A stretch of DNA of 64,000 nucleotides from Planctomycetota bacterium (GTDB lineage Bacteria; Planctomycetota; UBA1135; UBA2386): NCBI GenBank assembly GCA_020849665.1, contig JADLFX010000002.1, positions 1 through 64,000 of the forward strand, written 5' to 3'. Made by a program: the position numbers and the translations under genes. Shown in pieces: positions 35,086 to 43,582 of this stretch. The first letter of the stretch is position 1, and each line of letters starts with the position of its first letter. Under the pieces are notes generated by a model. The model ran no database searches and was not told the DNA's origin. It saw only the letters and a list, made by a program, of their open reading frames with translations.

Positions 35086-37262
35086 CAGCCGTGCCTCCGG
35101 CCGAAGCGCCACGCGAGGAACGTCTCGAGCAGGAGCCCGATCAGGATGCCGGCGACCAGCAGGCGCCACAGCTCGCTCTGCCCGGCCTGCAGGGCCGGCG
35201 AGCCGCGGCCCGCCACCGTGACGCGCTGCTGGAACTCCGCGCCGTACGCGCTGAGCAGCCCGTCGCCGCGCAGGGGGCGCAGGTCGCTCTCCCCCAGGTG
35301 GGCATTGCGGCTGAACACGCGCCGCTCGGGTTCGCCGGCGTGCGGCGTCGCCACCGCCTCGAAGAGCCCGTAGCCGCGCACTTCGCCCATCGGCACCGCG
35401 AGCGCTCCGTCGGGGCCCGCGGTGAGGGTGCGCTCGGCGGCGTCCTCGCGCAGCGCGCGCACCAGGACGTCGAGCCGGTGGCGCGCCGGATCGAGGGCGA
35501 GCCGCCAGGTCGAGGACGGCAGCAGGTTGTCGGCGCCGAGGTCCTGGCGCGGCGCGGCGAAGCGCTGCGCCTCGGTCCAGGTCACCAGGTACGCGGGCGT
35601 GGCCGGCCAGTTGGTCCACGCCGCGTCCGCGGTGCTGGCACAGAGCAGGACCGTGCCGGCGTCCTCGCGGCTGCGCGCCACCAGCAGCGGCGCACCCTCG
35701 GGCCCGCCCAGGCGCAGCAGCACCTGCGGCGGCGCGGCGCGATCGAGTTCCAGGGTCAGGTGGCGCCCGACCGCCACCGCGCGCGCGAACAGCGTCTCCA
35801 GCACGCCGGCCGCGGTGGCCAGCACCGGATGCTCGCGCGCGGCGAGAAACACCCGCTCGGGCCGGTCGAGGTCGCCCGCCACCGCGATCGGCCGGGCCGG
35901 CAGCAGCCCCCTGCCCTCCCGCCACAGCGCCTCGGCGTAGCGCGCCGGCTCGACCTGGTTGCCGAGGAACACCAGGAGGCCGCCTCCCTTGGCCACGAAC
36001 GCCTCGAGCTTCTCCACCACCGCGCGCGCCGGCGCCGGCACGTTGCAGAGACACACGGTGTCGAAGCCGGCCAGGTCCTCGGCCGCCAGCTGGTGCTCGG
36101 CGATCACCTTCACCGCGACCCCGGGGCCGGAGCCGCCGCCGGACTCGAGCGCCGCGGCGAGGAAGTAGGTCTCCGACTGCTCCGCGCCGTCGCGCGGGTC
36201 GCCGTCCACGAGCAGGGATCTGGTGCGCTCGCGCACGTCGAGGGCCAGGGCGCGGCGGTCGTCGGGGGCGTAGCGGTCGGGCGCGAGGCTGGCCAGGAGG
36301 CCGTGCGGACCCTGGCTCGCGAAGGTCGGGGTGAAGCTCAGCGCGGCGCGCCCCCCCGCGGGCAGCGCGGCCAGCGGCCGGGCGACGCGGGTCTTGCCGT
36401 CGATCTCCAGCACCACCTCGCCGGCGGCGCTCTGGCCGGAGCCGAGGTTGGTCACCTCCGCCACGAAGGTCAGCGGCACGCCCACCACCGCGACGCGCTC
36501 GTCCATGCGCAGTGCGGTGATCGCCAGGTTCTCGTGCTCGTCGGGTGCGAGCGGCTCGATCCGCACCTGCACGCTCTTCGGGTCGAGGGCGCGCACGGCG
36601 GCTTCCAGCTCCGGCCGTGCGCGGCCGTCGTCGCCGAGCCAGTCCACGCGGCGCAGGTCGGTGAGCACCACGATCTCGGTGCGGCCCGCCTCGGGCGTCG
36701 CGGCGATGCGCTGCGCCAGCTCGCGGAACACCGCCGCCCACTCGCTGCGCGAGTCGCCCGGGTCGACGCGCTGCAGGGCCTGGCGCAGCCGCTCTTCGAG
36801 GCCCGGGCCGGCACGCACCGCGGCCAGCTCGGGCCGCCCCGGCCGCCCGCTGCGCAGCAGCGTGACCAGGTCGCCCTCGCGCGCCTCGGCCAGGGTCTTG
36901 GCCAGTGCCTCGATGCGGTCCGCGGCCAGGGTCTGCACGGTCTTCACGCCGGCGCGCTGCTGCATCGACGCGGAGTCGTCCAGCACCAGCACGTGGTGGG
37001 TGCGCACGCCGACGAGTCCTCCGCCGCCCAGCTGCGGGCGCGACACGGCGAGGATCAGGAGCACGACCAGCAGGGTGCGCAGCAGCAGCAGGAGGAGCTG
37101 TTCGACCCGGATGCGCTTGCGGTTCTTCTGCAGGGCCTTGCGCAGGAACTCCATCGCCGCCCACGGCCGCCGTTGGAAGCGCCGCCGGTTCAGCAGGTGG
37201 ATGACCACCGGCACCGCGGCGAGCGGCAGGCCATAGAGCAGGAGCGGATTGAGGAAGCCCAT
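35085..37262 (-). CDS. BatA/VWA membrane protein
   Basis: The protein has 725 residues from ATG 37262. The N-terminus MGFLNPLLLYGLPLAAVPVV, IHLLNRRRFQRRPWAAMEFL is a textbook BatA (aerotolerance regulator N-terminal) domain with a first membrane segment, a basic loop, and a second segment ending ILAVSRPQL. A VWA domain follows, with MIDAS D-x-S-x-S at Asp95-Ser99 (LDDSASM). A middle region resembles a glutamine-amidotransferase-like fold (AEDLAGFDTVCLCNVP, GGGLLVFLGNQV), and a last membrane helix lies at about 698-718. BatA proteins usually sit with a MoxR ATPase and a DUF58 protein; neither is present in this window. Confidence 0.88.
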   Translation of the reverse strand: MGFLNPLLLYGLPLAAVPVVIHLLNRRRFQRRPWAAMEFLRKALQKNRKRIRVEQLLLLLLRTLLVVLLILAVSRPQLGGGGLVGVRTHHVLVLDDSASMQQRAGVKTVQTLAADRIEALAKTLAEAREGDLVTLLRSGRPGRPELAAVRAGPGLEERLRQALQRVDPGDSRSEWAAVFRELAQRIAATPEAGRTEIVVLTDLRRVDWLGDDGRARPELEAAVRALDPKSVQVRIEPLAPDEHENLAITALRMDERVAVVGVPLTFVAEVTNLGSGQSAAGEVVLEIDGKTRVARPLAALPAGGRAALSFTPTFASQGPHGLLASLAPDRYAPDDRRALALDVRERTRSLLVDGDPRDGAEQSETYFLAAALESGGGSGPGVAVKVIAEHQLAAEDLAGFDTVCLCNVPAPARAVVEKLEAFVAKGGGLLVFLGNQVEPARYAEALWREGRGLLPARPIAVAGDLDRPERVFLAAREHPVLATAAGVLETLFARAVAVGRHLTLELDRAAPPQVLLRLGGPEGAPLLVARSREDAGTVLLCASTADAAWTNWPATPAYLVTWTEAQRFAAPRQDLGADNLLPSSTWRLALDPARHRLDVLVRALREDAAERTLTAGPDGALAVPMGEVRGYGLFEAVATPHAGEPERRVFSRNAHLGESDLRPLRGDGLLSAYGAEFQQRVTVAGRGSPALQAGQSELWRLLVAGILIGLLLETFLAWRFGRRHG

Positions 37263-37278
37263 CGCGATTCCGTGCGGC

Positions 37279-38301
37279 TCAGCGCTGGTAGATGGGCACC
37301 AGGGCGTAGGGCAGCTGCAGGATGGTCAGCGCGATGGCCGTGCCGTAGGTGGTCCCCACGCCGTCGCCCATCCACGAGCCGTCGGAGCTCTGCTGGCGCT
37401 GCAGCCACGCGGCCATCTTCGGGTAGTAGCGCTCCCAGTCCTGGCCGCCGCGCTGGTAGAGCGCCTGGGCGAGATAGAGGTGCGCGTAGTAGTGATGGCC
37501 CTGGTTGCGGCCGTCCACGGGCAGGGTGCGCAGCGCGTAGGCCAGCGACTTCTCCGCCAGGGGATCGTCGTACTTGCCCGCGTTGTACATGACCGCGACC
37601 GCGGCGGCGGTGATCGGCGCGCGGCCCTCCCCGCCGCTGGTGGCGCTGTAGCGGATCCCGCCGTCGGAGTTGGCCGACTTCTTGATGTAGCCCACGGCCT
37701 TCTGCACGGTCTGCACCGGCACCGTGATCCCGGCGTTGCGGCACGCGCGCAGGGCCTGCATCTGGGTGACCGTGACGCTGCCCTCGTCCATCCCCGAATC
37801 GGCGGTGTAGTACCAGCCCCCCGGCCCCGACTGCGCACGCGCGGTCAGCTGCACGGCCTTGCTGAGCACGTCGTGCAGGCGCTCCTGCCGCTGCGGGTCC
37901 TCCTCCATGCCATAGACCTGCGCCAGGAACATCGTGGCGAAGCCGTGGCCGTACATGGAGCGGCCTTCCTCCGCGGGCATGGTGATCAGGCCGTTGGACT
38001 GGGCCTGCGCCAGTAGGAAGTCGACCGCCTTGCGCACCTGGCGCCAGTACTTGCCGCGCGTCGGCGTGGAGCCCTCGCCGACCAGCGCCATGCCGGCGAG
38101 CGCGGTCATCGCCACCGGGTACACGCCTTCGCCGCCCGAGCCGCGCCAGGAACCGTCACGGTTCTGGGTACGGGCCAGGAACTCGAGGCCGCGCCGGATC
38201 GACTTGTCGATCTCCGGGGTCACGAGCTTGGGCAAGGTCTCCTGGGCCTGCCCGGCAGCGCCGAGCAGGATCAGGGACAGGATCGCACGGGCGCGGGTCA
38301 T
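37279..38301 (-). CDS. exported prenyltransferase/squalene-oxidase-repeat protein
   Basis: The protein has 340 residues, overlapping its upstream neighbour as ATGA, with signal peptide MTRARAILSLILLGAAGQAQ. It is an alpha/alpha-barrel of the squalene-hopene cyclase and prenyltransferase superfamily: repeats with Q-x-x-x-G-x-W-like cores such as LARTQNRDGSWRG, SANSDGGIRYS and LQRQQSSDGSWMG. The D-x-D-D acid motif of true cyclases is not seen. Exported family members of this length are common in planctomycetes and are thought to be binding proteins, not terpene enzymes. Its place between the propeller and BatA genes suggests a component of the same envelope complex. Confidence 0.82.
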   Translation of the reverse strand: MTRARAILSLILLGAAGQAQETLPKLVTPEIDKSIRRGLEFLARTQNRDGSWRGSGGEGVYPVAMTALAGMALVGEGSTPTRGKYWRQVRKAVDFLLAQAQSNGLITMPAEEGRSMYGHGFATMFLAQVYGMEEDPQRQERLHDVLSKAVQLTARAQSGPGGWYYTADSGMDEGSVTVTQMQALRACRNAGITVPVQTVQKAVGYIKKSANSDGGIRYSATSGGEGRAPITAAAVAVMYNAGKYDDPLAEKSLAYALRTLPVDGRNQGHHYYAHLYLAQALYQRGGQDWERYYPKMAAWLQRQQSSDGSWMGDGVGTTYGTAIALTILQLPYALVPIYQR

Positions 38302-41015
38302 TCGCGTCCCTCCTCGAGGAGCCTCTGTTCCCGTTCCGCTGCCGCGCCGTCCTTCAGGACGCGCAGCACGTTCACGCGATGCAGGCGCCAGCGCCGCAGC
38401 TCCTCGCTGCCGCGCAGCAGGGGCCGCACCCGGTCCAGCACCGCCAGCGCGGGCTCGCGCGCCGCGGCCCGGGCGGATTCCAGCGCGATCTCCCCCGCCT
38501 GGTCGATGGCGCGCTGCGCCCAGGCGTCGCGCTCCGGGGGCTCGGGCTCGCCCGCGCCGTTCAGCTTGGCCAGCTCCGCCTCGGCCACCGCCAACGCCCC
38601 GTGGAGGTCGCCGGCCAGGAGCAGCCAGTTGGCGCGGCGGCGCGGATCGGTCTCGGACTGCGCGCGCGAGGCGATGGCCTCCGGGACACCGTAGAGCTCG
38701 ACGCCCCCCTCGTAGACCGCGGCCACGTAGGGTCCGCTGGCGGTGAGGTTCACCGGCCCGGTCTGATCGCCTTCGCCCGGGGCGACGCGCGGCAACGCGA
38801 GCCGGCGCCAGCGTCCGCCGTCGGCCGGCAGCATCAGGAGGGCGCGGTCGTCCGGCAGCACGACCCACTCGTCGTTGACCAGGCCGCGCCCGGCGAAGCG
38901 GAGCGGCGCGGACATGGGCACCTCGTCCTCCCACAGGCGCACGCCGCTGCGCAGGTCCACGCACAGCAGCCGCGAGCCGGCGAGGTACACGTGCTTGCGG
39001 TTGGCGCCGAGCAGGTGGCGGTGCGCGTTGCCCTCGCGGGGCACGACCCAGAGCAGCTCGCCGGAGGCTCCGTCGACGCCGAGCAGGCACTGCCCGTCGG
39101 TGGGCGCACAGAGCACGATCCCGTCGCGCACCAGCAGCTCGGCCGGCGCGAAACCGCCCTGCTCGTGCTCGCGGTAGTAGTTCACCATGCCGAACACGTT
39201 CTGCTCGGCGCGGGAGCGCAGGCGGCGTACCGGCGGCCGGAACGGGTCCTCGCGCTCCACGCGCCGCAGCCAGCGCAGCTCGCCGGTGGCGGCGTCCAGG
39301 GCGCCCAGGGCGCCTGCGTTGGTGGCCACGAACGCGGTGCCGCCCTGCACGACGACGCGCACCCCCGGGGCACGCACCAGCTCGCTGCCGCCGATGTGCA
39401 GGAGCGTGCGGTACACCGGCCGGCCGGTCGCGGCCTCCACGCACTGCACCCCGTAGGCGCCCTGGTCGAGCACCGGTGCCAGGAGCAGCGTGCCGTGGCG
39501 CGTGGGTGCCGCCAGCCAGGTCAGCTCGGACGTGCCGGTGCCGCGCTCGCGGTTGGTCCTGGTCGTCCACACGAGGTTGCCGCTGCGCGCGTCGATCGCG
39601 ATCAACTCGTTGCACAGCTCCAGGCGCCGGTTGCCGACCGGGCGGTCCGACCCGAACACGAAGTAGAAGCGCTGCTCGTCCCACTCCACCTGCTGGACGG
39701 CGTAGTCGTAGCTGGCGTGGCGCGCGCGCGGCGCGCCCTGGCGCGGCCGCTGCTGCGCCAGCGAATGCTGGGTCTCCAGCACCGCGCGTCCCGATCCGGC
39801 CTCGTGCACCCGCAGGCGCATGTGGTCGAAGAACGCGACCTCGTCGCCCAGGATGGCCACGGTACCGCCCGGGGTGAACTCGCGCGGCCGGGGCGCCGGC
39901 AGGTTCGAGCCCTCGCCCGAGAGCGTGGTCACCATGTTGGCGCGCTGCCCTTCGGCCTGCGCGGCGCGGTACGGCTGGGGATCGGCGAACCGGAGCTCCC
40001 AGAGCGGCACCAGGGCCTGGCTCTCGCCGCCGAGCGCGAAGCTCGCCGCACGCGCGCCGGGTGCACCGCCGGGTCCGCCGGCGAAGAGCGGGTGGCGCTC
40101 GAGGTCGCGCAGGGCCACCGCCTCGCCGAGGACGCGCACCGCGGCGTCGGGCTGCTCGGCCGCCGCGGCGTGCAGGGTCTCCACGGCCCGCTGCCGTTCC
40201 CCGAGGAGCTGCAGGCAGAGCGCGATCCGCACCCACAGGGACGTGTCCGGTCCGAGGACGGCGCGGCGCTCGTCCTTGGGATAGACGTCGCGCAGCACCA
40301 GGAACACCTGCATCGCCGCGCGCAGCTCGCCCTGGTCCATGAGCAGGTCGCCGGCTCCGAGCAGCGCCCGCGCCGCGGCCTTGGTCACGAACCAGCGGGT
40401 GGCCACCGTCTCCAGCGCCCGCGGGTCGCGGCGCGCCATGGCGGTGCGATAGGCCTGCTCGGCCTCGACCTCGTAGCGCGCCCGGAACAGCTCGATGCCC
40501 GCGGGCGGCAACCCGGCCAGGAGTTCGTGGACCAGGCGCCGCACCGGCCGGAAGAGACGGCCGTCGGCGCTGTAGACCGCCCGCGAGGGATCGTCCTCGG
40601 GCGAGGGCAGCGTGGGCCGCTCCGGGGGCTGAGTCGGCGCCCGCCCGGGCTGGCGGCCCCGGTTCGCCGGCTCCGGCTGCGGAACCTCCTGCGGTGGCGC
40701 CTGCGGCGGCGGTGCTGCGTCCTGGACGACCTTGCCCTCGAGCACGTCGACGAGCACCTGGATCGCCGCGTCGTACTCGTCGCGGGCCAGGAAATCCTTG
40801 GCCTTGCGGACGAAGCGGTCGACGTTGTCGATGGCGAAGAACCCCGGCCTGGGTCCGCTGTCCTCGTCCTGGGGCTTCGGCTCCCGCCCGGGCAGGAGCA
40901 GGGTATTGCCGCCGCCTGCGGGTGGGTCGCTGCGGTTCATGCCACCCTGCGCCGGCAGGAGTGCGGCCATGCCGCCTCCCACCAGGGCGAGGGGGATCCA
41001 GAGGCGCGAGAACAA
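38298..41015 (-). CDS. exported PQQ-type beta-propeller protein with TPR-like front
   Basis: The protein has 905 residues. The start is TTG 41015; an in-frame stop lies 16 codons above and no ATG or GTG intervenes. It begins with a signal or anchor segment (LWIPLALVGGGMAALLPAQ). Residues 60-330 are helical (KAKDFLARDEYDAAIQVLVDVLEG, GAGDLLMDQGELRAAMQVFLV), with a proline-rich linker. From about 350 to 800 the sequence shows quinoprotein-like propeller blades: LIAIDARSGNLVW, GALDAATGELRWL, LLGVDGASGELLWVV, LLCVDLRSGVRLWED. The blades have the A-x-D-x-x-T/S-G-x-x-x-W signature, but PQQ ligation cannot be shown. It is first in the eight-gene operon and probably forms the periplasmic head of that complex. 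Confidence 0.82.
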   Translation of the reverse strand: MFSRLWIPLALVGGGMAALLPAQGGMNRSDPPAGGGNTLLLPGREPKPQDEDSGPRPGFFAIDNVDRFVRKAKDFLARDEYDAAIQVLVDVLEGKVVQDAAPPPQAPPQEVPQPEPANRGRQPGRAPTQPPERPTLPSPEDDPSRAVYSADGRLFRPVRRLVHELLAGLPPAGIELFRARYEVEAEQAYRTAMARRDPRALETVATRWFVTKAAARALLGAGDLLMDQGELRAAMQVFLVLRDVYPKDERRAVLGPDTSLWVRIALCLQLLGERQRAVETLHAAAAEQPDAAVRVLGEAVALRDLERHPLFAGGPGGAPGARAASFALGGESQALVPLWELRFADPQPYRAAQAEGQRANMVTTLSGEGSNLPAPRPREFTPGGTVAILGDEVAFFDHMRLRVHEAGSGRAVLETQHSLAQQRPRQGAPRARHASYDYAVQQVEWDEQRFYFVFGSDRPVGNRRLELCNELIAIDARSGNLVWTTRTNRERGTGTSELTWLAAPTRHGTLLLAPVLDQGAYGVQCVEAATGRPVYRTLLHIGGSELVRAPGVRVVVQGGTAFVATNAGALGALDAATGELRWLRRVEREDPFRPPVRRLRSRAEQNVFGMVNYYREHEQGGFAPAELLVRDGIVLCAPTDGQCLLGVDGASGELLWVVPREGNAHRHLLGANRKHVYLAGSRLLCVDLRSGVRLWEDEVPMSAPLRFAGRGLVNDEWVVLPDDRALLMLPADGGRWRRLALPRVAPGEGDQTGPVNLTASGPYVAAVYEGGVELYGVPEAIASRAQSETDPRRRANWLLLAGDLHGALAVAEAELAKLNGAGEPEPPERDAWAQRAIDQAGEIALESARAAAREPALAVLDRVRPLLRGSEELRRWRLHRVNVLRVLKDGAAAEREQRLLEEGRE

Positions 41016-41255
41016 ACGTTCCAGGCTGGGTCGGCGGACAGAAGGGGGTCGGGAACAGGAATCTACGTTGGGGGGTCCTCAGCGGCGAGTCCCGGCGCCA
41101 CGATGTGGCCGGCAAAGGCACGGAGCCTTCGCCGGACCTCCCGCGTTCTCGGGGTCCGCCGGAAGCGGAGCGGCGACTGCGACGTCCGGAGGCCGCCTCC
41201 TCCTCCCGCAGAATCCATCCGTGCCCCGTCCGGTGCCGTTTCTCCCGCACGCCGC

Positions 41256-43544
41256 ATGTCCCGCCACTCCCGAGGCCGACGAGCCGCCAGCCCCGTGATC
41301 GTGAACGCCCCAAGCCTCGTCATCCTCCTCCTCACCCTGACCCCTCTGGCGGCCCAGCAGACCTGGACCCCCGAGGAGCTCGACACCCGGGCCAGGCCGT
41401 TCGCCGACGGCGACCTGCCCGCGCAATGGCAGGCGCTGAGCGAGATCGTCAAGGCGCGGGCCGATGCCCTGCCGGCCTTGCTGGTGCGGCTCGGGGGCAG
41501 CCACCAGGAGCAGCAGCTGGAGATCGTGCGCCTGCTCGACCAGCTCGCCGACGAGCGCTGGGTGCGGCGCGAACAGGCCGAGCGGGCCCTGATCGAGATG
41601 GGTCCCCGGGTGCGGCCTTTGGCCGCGTGGCGGGTGGAGAACGGCAAGACCCTGGAGGAGCGGCTGCGCAGCCAGCGCATCCTCGACCGGCTGCAGAACG
41701 ACCCCAAGGCCAATGAGCGGGCCGAGGCCGAGCTGCGCGTCCTGCGCGGGCTGCTGTGGGTCGCGGCGCACCTGGATCCCGAGCCGCGCCTCGCCAATGT
41801 GGTGCGCGTCGCCGCCGACCATCCCGACCCGCGCGTCGCGGAGGCGGCACTGCGGGCGCTGGGCAGCCTCGGCGACGACGAGGACGTGCCGCGCCTTCAC
41901 ACCCTGGCGCGCGACCCCCGCTCGCCGAGCCGCGCCGTGGCCCTGGGAGCCCTGCCCCGCCTGCGCGGCGGCAAGGCCAAGGCGGCGGTGGAGGCCCTCG
42001 TGCGGGAACCGGGTCTGAACGCCGACGAACGCGTGGCCCTGGTGCGCGCGCTGGCCGAGCGCGGCGACGCCGCGGACACGCTGGCGGCCCTGGCCGGCGG
42101 CGCCGACCCGCTGGTCGCCGCGGCCGCGCGCGCGTCCGGCGAGGACGGCGCGGCCGGCGGCGAGGTGCGGGTCGAGGTGAGGGGTGGCGGGCAGGTGCGC
42201 GGCCGCTTCCTCGGCTTCCGCGGCGACAGCCTGCTGCTGGCCAGCGGCGAGCTGGAGCGCGGCATGCTGCCGGTGGCGCTGATCACGCGGGTCCTGGGCG
42301 TGCCGCCGGTGCCCGCGACGACGCCTGCGCGGATCTACCTGCGCGCGGGCACGCGCGTGCGCGGCACGGTGGACGCGATGGATGCCACCTCCCTGCGCTT
42401 CACGAGCCCGCGCTTCGGGCCCCTGCAGGTGGCCCGCGGCCACGTCCTCGGGCTGGGGCTCGGCGCCGGCCTGGAGCGGGCACCGATCGCCCCGGGCGCG
42501 ACCGATCAGGTGCGCGGAGCCGACGGCGCGTGGCAGCCCGGCGCGGTGGTCGGGGTGACCGGCAACCGGATCGCGTTCCAGGCGGACGGCGCAACGACGC
42601 CCGCGGAGCTGGCGCTCGACACGCTGCAGGGCGTGGTGCTCGCGCGGCCGAAGCAGAACGAGGCCACGTTCGCCTGCGCCCGCCTGGAGACCCGCGACGA
42701 CGACCGCCTGATCGGGCACGTGGCTCGCGCCGACGCCCAGGGCATCACGCTGGTGAGCGCCGACCTCGGCCCGGTGCGGGTGGCCATCGCCGACCTCGCG
42801 GCGCTCGACCTCCGCTGCCACAGCGGCGCCGAGGCGGGACTCACCATGATCGCCGACTACAGCGCCCAGGCCGTGATCGAGATCGACGACCAGAACCGGC
42901 AGGTGTTCCGCCTCGACGGCGTCGTCGGCGTGTGGGACGCGCAGCCGCTCGACAACGGCAACCTGCTGGTGGTGGAGTTCGCGATGAGCCAGGTGAAGGA
43001 GGTCTCCCGCGACGGCAAGGTCGTGTGGTCGTACGGCAAGCTCAAGCAGCCGTACCGCGCGCAGCGACTGCCCAACGGCAACACGCTCATCGCCGACACC
43101 TTCAACTCGCGGGTCATCGAGGTGGACCGGGCCGGCGAGGTCGTGTGGAAGTTCGAGGGCAAGATCCGACCGTTCTGCGCCCGCCGGCTGCCCGACGGCA
43201 ACACGCTGATCGGCGACGTGATCTCGGACCGCGTGCTGGAGGTGAACGCCGCCGGCAACATGGTCTGGGAGGTCCGCAACAAGCCCAACGTGCACGAGGC
43301 CGAGCGGCTGCCCAACGGCAACACCCTGATCACTCTGCGCCAGCTCAACCAGGTGCAGGAGGTGGACCGCGAGGGCAAGGTGGTGTGGCAGCTCAGCCAC
43401 CTCAGCTCGCCCTCCGACGCGGTGCGCCTGACCAGCGGCAACACCCTGGTTGCCGAGGTGGGCTGGGTGCGCGAGTTCGATCCCTCGGGCAAGGAAGTGT
43501 GGCGCCACAAGGTGAACTGGGCCGTGGGCGTGGCCCGATACTGA
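41256..43544 (+). CDS. exported HEAT-repeat and beta-propeller protein
   Basis: The protein has 762 residues from ATG 41256; a GTG at 41301 would give a shorter signal peptide (NAPSLVILLLTLTPLAAQ), so the true start is uncertain. Residues about 30-310 are HEAT or armadillo-like (RVAADHPDPRVAEAALRALG, AVALGALPRLRGGKAKAAVE). Residues about 315-525 hold three small beta modules with repeated strand patterns (GQVRGRFLGFRGDSLLLASG; TRVRGTVDAMDATSLRF). The last 230 residues are five to six 40-residue propeller blades of the N-G-N-T-L-I ... E-V-D-R-x-G-x-V-V-W type, close to arylsulfotransferase-like and NHL-like propellers. It is divergent from the eight-gene operon, across 240 bp. Confidence 0.8.
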   Translation: MSRHSRGRRAASPVIVNAPSLVILLLTLTPLAAQQTWTPEELDTRARPFADGDLPAQWQALSEIVKARADALPALLVRLGGSHQEQQLEIVRLLDQLADERWVRREQAERALIEMGPRVRPLAAWRVENGKTLEERLRSQRILDRLQNDPKANERAEAELRVLRGLLWVAAHLDPEPRLANVVRVAADHPDPRVAEAALRALGSLGDDEDVPRLHTLARDPRSPSRAVALGALPRLRGGKAKAAVEALVREPGLNADERVALVRALAERGDAADTLAALAGGADPLVAAAARASGEDGAAGGEVRVEVRGGGQVRGRFLGFRGDSLLLASGELERGMLPVALITRVLGVPPVPATTPARIYLRAGTRVRGTVDAMDATSLRFTSPRFGPLQVARGHVLGLGLGAGLERAPIAPGATDQVRGADGAWQPGAVVGVTGNRIAFQADGATTPAELALDTLQGVVLARPKQNEATFACARLETRDDDRLIGHVARADAQGITLVSADLGPVRVAIADLAALDLRCHSGAEAGLTMIADYSAQAVIEIDDQNRQVFRLDGVVGVWDAQPLDNGNLLVVEFAMSQVKEVSRDGKVVWSYGKLKQPYRAQRLPNGNTLIADTFNSRVIEVDRAGEVVWKFEGKIRPFCARRLPDGNTLIGDVISDRVLEVNAAGNMVWEVRNKPNVHEAERLPNGNTLITLRQLNQVQEVDREGKVVWQLSHLSSPSDAVRLTSGNTLVAEVGWVREFDPSGKEVWRHKVNWAVGVARY
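42831..43541 (+). repeat. tandem 120-bp coding repeats (propeller blades)
   Basis: The AACGGCA-type blade core recurs exactly every 120 bp, at 42951, 43071, 43191, 43311 and 43431 (one unit has AGCGGCA, another GACGGCA). Each unit encodes 40 residues. The strict spacing, with divergent flanking bases, indicates old tandem duplication followed by purifying selection on blade length. Confidence 0.85.
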
Positions 43545-43582
43545 GCGATGCGCCGCGCGACGAGCCCCGGCATCCGCCGCCC

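Noticed and set aside
26358-41015. Missed MoxR ATPase or DUF58 gene within the BatA operon
   Set aside because: No Walker A P-loop AAA protein or DUF58 motif is present between 25 and 41 kb; the operon really lacks them here.
38379-41255. Rightward open frame continuing upstream of the HEAT/propeller gene for almost 3 kb
   Set aside because: It runs antisense to the quinoprotein-like gene, which has blade motifs; the real protein begins with a signal peptide at 41256 or 41301.
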